From Erinaceus europaeus (lineage: Eukaryota > Chordata > Mammalia > Eulipotyphla > Erinaceidae), in contig NW_026647264.1 of NCBI RefSeq assembly GCF_950295315.1, forward strand, positions 140,134 through 204,133: a stretch of DNA of 64,000 nucleotides. The letters are read 5' to 3'. This document shows, in pieces, positions 56,772 to 64,000 of the stretch (its first letter is position 1; each line of letters begins with the position of its first letter). The notes under the pieces were generated by a model that saw only the letters and a list, made by a program, of their open reading frames with translations, had not been told where the DNA came from and did not search any database. Both the position numbers and the translations under genes were made by a program.

Positions 56772-57599
56772 TCATTGAGCACTTTGTAGGTATCTTGCCA
56801 TTCTCTTCTGGCCTGTAGTCTTTATGGGGAGAAGTCTGCTGCTAATCTTATGGGTTTTCCTCTGTAGGTGACTGTTTTTTTTTTCTCTTGCAGCCATCAG
56901 GATCTTTTCTTTATCCTTATTCCTTTCCATTTTAAATATAATGTGTCTTGGTGTCTTTAAGTCTGGGTTAATTTTGTTTGGGACCCTCTGGGCTTCTTGA
57001 ACCTTCATGTCTTTGATGTTGTCTAGACTAGAGAAGGTCTCAGCTATTATGTCCTGAAGAATGCTTTCTTCCCCTTCCTCTCTTTCTTCCTCTGGTAAGC
57101 CAATAATGAATATATTATTTCTTTTGAAGTCATCCCATAGGTCTCTGTTGTTATTTTCAGTATCTCTTAATCTCTTTTTGAGATCTCTTACTTTTTTTTT
57201 AGTTGTTTCTAATTCTCCCTCAATCTTGCTAATTCTGTCTTCAGCCTCATTTATTCTAGTCTCTCTCCCCTCTACTGTTTTTTGTTTTTTGTCTATTTTG
57301 TTACCCTGTTCTGATACTGTTTTAGCTTGTTCAGCTAGTTGTGTTCTTAGCTCAGCTATTTCAGCTTTCAGTTCTCTAATAACCTTGAGATATTTAGTGT
57401 TTTCTTCCAGAGTCTCATTTGTTGTTTTTGCACTTCTGGTGATAATTCTTTCAAACTCTTTACTCACTCCTGTTATTATTTCCTTAACTAGCGTTTGGAT
57501 GTTGACCTCATTATTTTGTGCTTCAACCTTTGGGGGGCTTTTAGCTGGACTCTTGTCCTGGTTCATTTCTCCAATATTTCTTCTTGCTGGTTTAACCAT
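56772..57599 (-). pseudogene. L1 ORF1 remnant
   Basis: Open frame of 275 codons from ATG at 57599. The N-terminal third is a charged coiled coil (heptad-rich, EENTKYLKVIRELKAEIAEL type), followed by an RRM-like block (NNRDLWDDFKRNNIFIIGLPEE) and the start of the C-terminal domain (RHIIFKMERNKDKEKILMAA). In the 10-T run at 56875-56884 the frame appears to slip, so the last residues do not resemble the family C-terminus and the protein ends early; a mammalian ORF1p is usually about 330-370 residues. In the family this is a trimeric RNA-binding chaperone. Now inactive. Confidence 0.88.
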
Positions 57600-58372
57600 T
57601 TTATATAGTATGTTATGAGGTCCCTCTCTCAGTACTTTTCAAATTACTGATCACTCTTGCCTGGATTGACTTGTGTCTAGGTAAGGTAATTAAAGGACTC
57701 ACAGTTGTGGAAATTGACAGTTATTTCAATAGTATTTTAATCCCTGAGTTGGAACTCAGTGGCTTAAAGGCCTCTTTTGTTCTTTTTCTTCTCTGTAGGC
57801 TATGGGAACCTGAGGGCTTTTAAACTATAAGTAGGCTTCTTAGATTAATCACTGACTCCTGACCAAGAGATAAAGCAGGTTGTGGCAGAGATAATCCAGT
57901 GGTTATGCAAAGAGACTTTCACAGCCCCACTGCTAGGCCACCAAGGTATAGATCTTCTCCTGAGTTTCCTGGTTAGTTTTCTGTCCTCTGGTGTCAGCAC
58001 AGGGCCTCCCTGCCTCTGCTCCAGATTCTGAGGACAGTAGCAATGGAGACTCACAGCTGCACTTAGTGAGTCTCAGGGGAGTCCTCTCCTCCCTTCAGCC
58101 ATCCCCTTGTTGGTGAAACAGACTGGAGGTGGTGTCTTAACTGGTAAACTGCCGGACTGTTACCAGCCACTTAATCTCTCCCTAGGCTCCTCTCTGTCCA
58201 CGAGCCACACGTGTTTGCACTCACTGGTGATTTGGTGGGTTCCTGAAGTCATTCTAGTCCTGTCTTGTTGTGGTCCCAGCTGGTCTCCTTTGGTATTCCT
58301 GGTTGACCTGGGAGAAGAGAGGAGAGAAACACAGCTGCTGCTGCTCTGTAGCCCTGCCTCTGGAAGTCTCCT

Positions 58373-58675
58373 AATTTATTATTATATTTTATTGACACCG
58401 GGATTATCACTGTAACTCAGTACGTGTATGACAAGTCCAATGCTCCTGGAAGCCATTTTTCCCTTTTTTTTTTTTTTTGTATTCCTCTTTCTTTTCTTTC
58501 TATTTTATTTGATAGCATCTCGAACAGAGAGAAATTGAGAGGGAAAGGAGAGAGAGAAAGAGAGACACCTACAGCACTGATTAACAGCTTGTAAAGCTTC
58601 CCTGCTGCAGGTGGGGACCAGGTCCTTGCTCATGATAACATGTACATTCAACTGGGTTTCCCATCACCCATCCTT
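58373..58675 (-). repeat. SINE-A next to the L1 5' end
   Basis: Tail tttattattatatttta, then ttgacaccgggattatcactgtaactcag ... cctacagcactgattaacagcttg ... catcacccatcc. The L1 probably inserted in its A-rich tail. Confidence 0.82.
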
Positions 58676-59667
58676 GACCCCCTAATCCTAGAGGAAGGGA
58701 TTCATTAAAAGTGCTGGAGGAGGCAAAAGGGATATGAGATTGCCTGGGAAGCAGAGCTTAAGTGCTGGGGTTTGCCAGGAGGGGCTGTGGAGAACCACTA
58801 GCAGGTGGGCAGCTCCTAAACACCCCAGCCAGCTCTGGGTAATTGTGTTTCTCCTCTCTCATCAGCAGCAGGTAATGCTGCTTCTCTCAGTGCTTAACTC
58901 AGAGCCAGGTTCAGTACCTCCTGGTTGCATTGGGGCCTCTGGCCACCCCAGATGTGGCTGTGTACTCTGCAGGCACTTGGGCAGCTACCAGCTGCTCATG
59001 AAAGACTAAAGACCAATTGGCTGAAACAATCCTGGCAGTGACCCAATCCTGTGGGCAGGAGGAGCCCTTCAAGGGCCCAGCCCTGTCTGGTCCTTCTGTG
59101 ACTTTCCAACCAGTGCAGGGCTTTCCAGTCAAGTGTGATAGCCCTGAGGAAGACTTGGCCATAGACACTGCCACTTCCCTCTTGGTGTCCTGGAGGACAG
59201 CCCGAGGGAAATAGCACAGATATGTCTCACTGGGCCTCTCTAGGCCACTACTAACTAGAGAGCCAGCCGCCTGGTGTTTTTCCAGCTCTGAGAGTGGCTC
59301 CCCCCATCCCCACCAGGAGTGGCACCCCAAGTCAGACAGCTGACTTCAGTCAAGCTGCAGTCTGTGGACTAGCTCCGGGCTGCTGAGTCTGCCATCACTG
59401 TAACCCACTCAGCCCAGACTGAACTCGGGAGCCAGGCAGGAACAGAGTCACCAGCACTGAGCTGTGGGACTCCCCACCACCCGGAAACAGTGTGAGCAGA
59501 GCTGTCTCTGTTCTAAAAAGGCCTGGTACCTTACTTAGCTTGGAGCATGGGGTAGATTGCAACTCGATGAAGGAAGAATGAATAAATGAGCCAGGTCTGT
59601 GGAGGGGTTTTCATTAGCATCTTCAGGTTCCCCAGGTCAGAAGGCCACTGAAAGCACGTGAAAGTGT

Positions 59668-59785
59668 TTGCTTGTTTGTTTATTGCTCAGATCTGGTTTA
59701 TGCTGGTGCTGGGGATTGAATTTATGACTTTGGTGCCTCAGTCATGAAACGTTTATTGCATAGCCATTATGCTATGCTATTCTCA
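59668..59785 (-). repeat. SINE-C
   Basis: gtttattgctcagatctggtttatgctggtgctggggattgaatttatgac ... cattatgctatgc. Confidence 0.75.
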
Positions 59786-59814
59786 CAACCTTTTTTTTTT
59801 AATTCTCCCCACAC

Positions 59815-60163
59815 CCTTTTTTTTGCCTCCAGGGTTATTGCTGGGACTTAGTGCCTCCACCATGAATCCACTCTCCTGGAGCCATTTTTCCCCCTTTTGT
59901 TGTCCTTGTTGTTGTAGCCTTGTTGTGGTTATTGTTGTTGATGGTGTTGATGTCGTTTGTTGTTGGATAGGACAGAGAGAAATGGAGAGAGGAGGGGAAG
60001 ACAGGGGGAGAGAAAGATAGACACCTGCAGACCTGCTTCAACCGCCTGTGAAGCGACTCCCCTGCAGGTGGGGAGCCGAGGGCTCAAACCAGGATCCTTA
60101 AGCCGGTCCTTGTGCTTTGTGCCACGTGCGCTTAACCTGCTGCACTACCACCCAACCCCCAGC
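59815..60163 (-). repeat. SINE-A
   Basis: ttgcctccagggttattgctgggacttagtg ... cctgtgaagcgactcccctgcaggtggggagccgagg ... gctgcactaccacccaacccccagc. Confidence 0.93.
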
Positions 60164-60164
60164 C

Positions 60165-60465
60165 TTTTTTTTAAATTATTGCCCCCAGGCTTATTTCTGG
60201 GGCTCAGTGCCTGTATGACTTCTCTACCAATCCTGGCAGCTTTGTCGTCTTCTTCTTCCTCTTCTTCTTCTCCTCCTCCTCCTTTCTTCCTTCCTCCCTC
60301 CCTTCTTTCCTTTTATCTTTTTAATAGAGATAGGGAGAAATTGAGAAGTAGGGGGAAGTATAGGACAGAGAGAGGCAACTGCAATACTGCTTAATGGCTT
60401 GTGAAGTGTCCTCCTGCAGGTGGGGACTTGATGTATTCTACTGGGCACACCTCTGCCTGGCCCCA
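60165..60465 (-). repeat. SINE-A, diverged
   Basis: gcccccaggcttatttctggggctcagtgcc ... CT/CTT-rich tract ... acttgtgaagtg-like core 'ggcttgtgaagtgtcctcctgcaggtgggg' ... cctggcccc. Confidence 0.78.
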
Positions 60466-60705
60466 CGTGGGGGTGAGAGAGTCAGCACCCACCTGCCAAG
60501 GGAGGTCCCACTCCCTGAGCAGTGTATCTCTCTCACTGCCCCCATCCCCACCATCTTTCTCGCTGTCCTCTCTTGAACTCCCACAGAGAGGGTTCCTCAC
60601 TAGCCCCCCCTCCCAGCCCACTCCTTTCCTGGCTCACATCCTGTGGGAAGAGGGGGGTGATCAATAGCTAAAGCTGTGGACTTTTCAGTCGATAAAAGAT
60701 AGAGT

Positions 60706-61060
60706 GGGGGTCGGGCGGTGGCGCAGTGGGTTAAGCGCACGTGGCGCAAAGCGCAGGGACCGGCTTAAGGATCCCAGTTTGAGCCCCCGGCTCCCCACCT
60801 GCAGGGGAGTCACTTCACAGGTGGTGAAGCAGGTCTGCAGGTGTCTATCTTTCTCTCCCCTTCTCTCTCTGTCTTCCCCTCCTCTCTCCATTTCTCTCTG
60901 TCCTATCCAACAACAAAGCAACATCAACAATGGCAATAATAACCGCAAAGAGGCTGCAACAACTAGGGCAACAAAAAGGGGGAAAAATGGCCTCCAGGAG
61001 CGGTGGATTCATGGTGCAGGCACCGAGCCCAGCAATAACCCTGGAGGAGAAAAAAGAAAA
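60706..61060 (+). repeat. SINE-A, near-complete young copy
   Basis: gggggtcgggcggtggcgcagtgggttaagcgcacgtggcgcaaagcgc ... tttgagcccccggctccccacctgcaggggagtc ... gcaccgagcccagcaataaccctggagg. A good type copy: A-box, B-box, core, pyrimidine part and tail are all present. Confidence 0.96.
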
Positions 61061-61549
61061 AAAGATACAGAGTAAGTCAGTGAAAGTCATCGATGCTTCT
61101 GAGACAGGCTTCTTTTCTTCTTCCTTCTCTTTCTTTGTGAATATCTAATCATGTCAGGGTACGTGATCAGCTTCGACAAGTTCAACAGCTCAAAAAGGAC
61201 AAGAGAAATTGAAGGCCCAGGTCAGCAAGTTAGCTCACCTGGGGGGTGTCTGCTTTGTCCTGGGCCTGGGCCTCTCCACACTGGGGAAAGCTTCAGTGCT
61301 CACTCCCTCTGCTGCCCCAGTGACAACAACAAATTCACTTCTCCTTGCTGTCCTCTCTGAACACCCCTTTTCCTACAAACCTATACTTAGTTTATGTATT
61401 TTTATTTTGTTTTAACAAAAAACAATAATAGTAGGCTTTGCCCGTTATTCTACAAGGTTTTGTTTTTTGTTTTTTGTTTTTTTTTTTCACTTGAAAGAAT
61501 ATCATCTACATCTCTCTGGGTCTGTAGGCATAGAGTATATCATTTTTTT

Positions 61550-61825
61550 TCTCTTCATGTTTTGTTTGTTTGCTGCCAGGACCTGAGTCTGCACACTTCC
61601 ACATCTTCAGGAGGACATTTTTCCCATTAAATTTCAGTTAGAAAGAAACAGAGAAGAGAGGACAGACAGACAGAAAAGAAAAAACTCCACAGAACTCTCC
61701 ATCATTCCTGGAGCTTCCCTGTGTGCTGCATACATATCGTATTCCTGTGTGGTTCTGGAGACTCAAACTCAGATCCTCATACATGCAAAGTGTGCACTCT
61801 ACCAGGTGAGATATCCTGGTCCCTA
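61550..61825 (-). repeat. Old SINE
   Basis: ttgctgccaggacctgagtctgcacac ... actccacagaactctccatcattcctggagc ... actctaccaggtgagatatcctggtcc. Confidence 0.7.
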
Positions 61826-61827
61826 TA

Positions 61828-62070
61828 ATCTTTTTTTTCTTGCTAACAAGGTTGTCACTGAGACTTTGTGCCTGCACAATGAATCCACTGCTCCTAGTGG
61901 CCATTTTTTTCTTTTTCTTTTTGCTAGAGATAGAAATTAAGAGGGAAAAGTAAGACAGAGAGGAGAAAGAAAGAGAGAAAAAGATACCTGCAGCACTGAT
62001 TGACCCTTCATGAAGCTTCCCTCTTTCAGGTCCTTGTATAGGGTAATGTGTGCACTCAACCCTCTACCAT
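61828..62070 (-). repeat. SINE-A, diverged
   Basis: ttgctaacaaggttgtcactgagactttgtgcctgcacaatgaatccactgctcctagtggcc ... cagcactgattgacccttcatgaagc. Confidence 0.8.
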
Positions 62071-62267
62071 ATTCATATTCGTGACCAAATAAAATCCCAC
62101 TGTATCACATACTGTGTGTGGCTAATTATTCACCTAGTAATAGATACCCAGATTGTTCCTGCGATTTCACCACTCCCAGCAGTACTGACACCATCGTATA
62201 TGTACGTGGTGCTTTTGTTTCCATGTTTCCATGTTTCCATGGTGCAGGTTTCCAGAATCTCTAGTTA

Positions 62268-62403
62268 TTTATACTCATGTATACCTTATTGTTGCCTGCT
62301 ATAAACATTATCTATACTCATGTATAAATAATGTTTATAGTTACCTGCTATAAACATTATTTATACTTATGTATACCTTATTGTTGCCTGCTATAAACAT
62401 TAT
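62268..62403. repeat. Tandem/inverted AT-rich repeat
   Basis: A 44-bp unit at 62268-62311 recurs at 62360-62403 with one mismatch, 92 bp apart. Between them ctataaacattat (62299-62311) and its exact complement ataatgtttatag (62328-62340) form a 13-bp hairpin stem with a 16-nt loop. Confidence 0.9.
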
Positions 62404-63444
62404 TGGTATTTATCAGTTAAGCAAGCATACCACATAGAGAATTTTTATTTTCTTTTATTATCTTAATTTGTAAATTTGAATACCTCTTCAAGTTTTTATT
62501 ATTTACTGGTTATTTAGATTTAAAATTTTTTTATTTATCAAATAGAGATATTAGATTTCTTTTTTTTTAATTGTTCAAATCCACTGTTCACTTTTTGTTG
62601 CTTATTTTCTCTTACTGGTTTGTCAATGTCCTTTCTATATTAGAGGTACTTAGTGGCTATAGTCTTTGCTTATAATATTTTTGCCACATAAGGTCTATTT
62701 TGCCATCCAAAAACAATTTCTTTTAACTTTTGTGAAACTAATTATGTCTTTCTTTTACCCTGTGGTTTCTGAGTTTCTTGTGTTGTTTTAGATGTTTTCC
62801 TCATCTGAAGATTTTTTTTAAAAAGTCTGCTAGACAGTAAATTTAAATAATAAGAGAATAAAAGGGAATTATATAGATATAAAAATAAGCAAAACATAAA
62901 AAAAAAACCCTAACACTAAATCTCATATGAGCTGATAAAGTACTGAGGCCGTGATAATCTAATACTGAGAAAGAGAGGAAATTCTCTTACTTGCAGATGA
63001 TGTGATTGTATGTCAAGAAAACTCAAGAGAATCTGCTAAAACAAACCTCTGGAATGAATAAGGGAACTTGTGAGGTGACAGGACACAAGTCAATACACAT
63101 ACACCCCCCCTCAAAAAAAAGTCAATAGTTGTATTCTATCCTGACTGATTAGAAATGGAAATGGGAAGACACAGTCAAAATTACAACAAAAAGTATAAAA
63201 TGCCCAAGAACACCTTTTAAAAGAAAATTATAGGTCCAGCGCAAAGAGTAATAGAATTTTATCAAAGGGCGAGGTGGGAGTGGGGCAGGGGGGAGACAGA
63301 GAAGCAGACAACAATCTATATCCTTCCAGATTAATAAACTTAATAATTCCTGCCTGATTCCCAGTGGAGTTTTTAGGGAGAGATGGACCATTATCCACTG
63401 GATAAGCAAAAGTGCCGTAGTCATACCGGGAGATTTCCGTCAGC

Positions 63445-63800
63445 CTTAACAAGGAATGAAGCGCTGATGCACATGCGCACGGCCTTGTGGACGAGCCCTG
63501 AGAGTGCCGCGCCAAGGGAAAGAAGCCAGAGAAAGCGGCCGTGTGTCATCTGACTCCACTTATATGAGACAGGCAGAACAGACAATCCCTAGAGAGAGAG
63601 CAGACAAGCGGTTGCCAGGGGCTGGGGAGGGGGGAGGAGGCACATGGGGAGGGACTGAAAATGAGGAAAGGGTTTATCTTAGAGGTGGGGAAAATATTCT
63701 GGGGTTGCTAGTAGTGATGGTGGCACCACTTTATGAATATACTAACAAAGGACTAAATGATACGTTCAAAGGATGACTTTTATTATATGGGCATTCTGGC
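63445..63800 (+). repeat. Ancient L1 (L1M-type) 3' UTR
   Basis: ggaatgaagcgctgatgcacatgc, gaaagaagccagagaaagcg, tgactccacttatatgaga, gcggttgccaggggctgggga, gaaaatattctggggttgc, actaacaaaggactaaatgatacg match the classic old L1 3' end. Confidence 0.78.
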
Positions 63801-63832
63801 TGTAAAAAAAAAAAAAAAAAAACCATAAGGGG

Positions 63833-64000
63833 AAGTTGGGCAGTAGTGCAGCGGGTTGAGCGCACATGGTGCAAAACACAAGGACCGGAGTGAGGATCAC
63901 GGTTCAAGCCCCCAGCTCCCCACCTGCAGGGGAGTCGCTTCACAGGCGGTGAAGCAGGTCTGCAGGTGTCTTTCTGTCTCTCTTCCTCTCTATCTCCCTC
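63833..64000 (+). repeat. SINE-A, cut by window end
   Basis: gggcagtagtgcagcgggttgagcgcacatgg ... ggttcaagcccccagctccccacctgcaggggagtcgcttcacaggcgg; runs off the window. Confidence 0.95.

Larger units (their letters stand above)
53763..58372 (-). mobile_element. L1 retrotransposon with 5' UTR but no RT or 3' end
   Basis: L1 on the - strand: 5' UTR (about 57600-58372), ORF1, ORF2 endonuclease and part of the following linker. It then stops after the segment reading LDTYELPK, before the reverse transcriptase. It is interrupted by the Vingi insert. AATTTATGATTATATTTT (53744-53761) and AATTTATTATTATATTTT (58373-58390) match at 17 of 18 bases and may be the target duplication; the right copy is also the A-rich tail of the neighbouring - strand SINE, so the L1 probably landed in that tail. 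Losing the 3' rather than the 5' end is atypical for L1. Confidence 0.88.
51830..64000 (+). other. RPH3AL: RPH3AL downstream intron, partial
   Basis: Starts with donor GTAAGG after the 51655-51829 exon and runs off the window with no further RPH3AL exon recognised. It contains the 3'-truncated L1 with nested Vingi, several SINEs and an ancient L1 end. Stretches with nothing recognised: about 51830-52405, 52690-53743, 58675-59668, 60466-60706, 61066-61550 and 62070-63445 (AT-rich, with a short tandem/hairpin block at 62268-62403). Confidence 0.7.

Noticed and set aside
60706..60800. tRNA gene-like A and B boxes
   Set aside because: They belong to SINE-A; the sequence cannot fold into a full tRNA and recurs dozens of times with SINE bodies.
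1..64000. Regularly recurring conserved segments resembling a CRISPR or satellite array
   Set aside because: They are dispersed SINE copies in both orientations with irregular spacing and individual target duplications.

Overview
This window reads as nuclear DNA from a hedgehog (Erinaceidae, Erinaceus or Atelerix). It is gene-poor, intron-like and full of retroposons. The hedgehog call rests on two things. First, it is saturated with tRNA-derived SINEs of the hedgehog type (A box like GGTAGCGCAGCGGGTTAAG, B box GGTTCGAGCCCC, conserved CCTGCAGGTGGGGAGCC core, pyrimidine-rich 3' part, A-rich tail). Second, it carries a non-LTR retrotransposon of the Vingi type, a clade reported among mammals only from hedgehogs (Kojima, Kapitonov and Jurka 2011, recalled from memory).

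The only host gene I can support is RPH3AL (rabphilin 3A-like, Noc2) on the + strand. One exon (21351-21437, 29 codons) encodes the second half of the FYVE-like zinc finger. The next (51655-51829, 58 codons plus 1 base) encodes the SGAWFY Rab-contact motif and the start of the C-terminal tail. They are separated by a 30.2-kb intron. I could not find the exon before 21351 or the exon after 51829, so most of the window is intron of this Rab3/Rab27 effector.

Repeats fall into these groups, and the letters are used in the feature list. SINE-A is the dominant hedgehog SINE, about 300 bp when complete, old and young copies. SINE-B starts GGTCCGGGAGGTGGTGCAGTGG and ends in ATAAATAAA. SINE-C contains 'ggctctgaggtcccaggttcaatcc' type sequence and 'caccaccataagccagagctg'. 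SINE-D contains 'atagttcacttg...tgctttgc' and 'ggaggaagctt'. 'L module' is a repeat of up to 1.3 kb with variable 5' truncation and an AATAAA/A-rich tail; I argue it is an alternative L1 3' UTR. There are also short L1 3' UTR ends, ancient L1M and MIR remnants, one LTR family with a Lys-type primer binding site (two copies), and microsatellites.

Region by region: 1-21 kb holds mixed old repeats, SINEs, a long (AAGGG)n tract at 9.35-9.53 kb, two sites hit by successive insertions (11.56-13.56 and 17.25-17.81 kb) and an LTR that still carries its primer binding site (19.04-19.56 kb). 21.35 kb is the first RPH3AL exon. 21.4-51.6 kb is the intron with about 45 retroposons, an L1 3' end with clear target duplication (27.09-28.11 kb), a solo LTR (28.75-29.15 kb), a candidate conserved non-coding block (43.77-44.06 kb) and a 21-bp insertion that is the extreme 3' end of Vingi (44.80 kb). 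51.65 kb is the second exon. 53.76-58.37 kb is a 3'-truncated L1 on the - strand whose ORF2 is interrupted by a 1,487-bp Vingi copy with a 12-bp target duplication. The rest is old repeats and SINEs.

No prokaryotic feature, CRISPR array, operon or genuine tRNA/rRNA gene is present. The most notable system here is the Vingi retrotransposon, seen in two independent insertions; it is broken in this window but both copies have intact insertion signatures. Boundaries of old repeats are approximate (about 5-20 bp); those given with target duplications are exact to a few bases.
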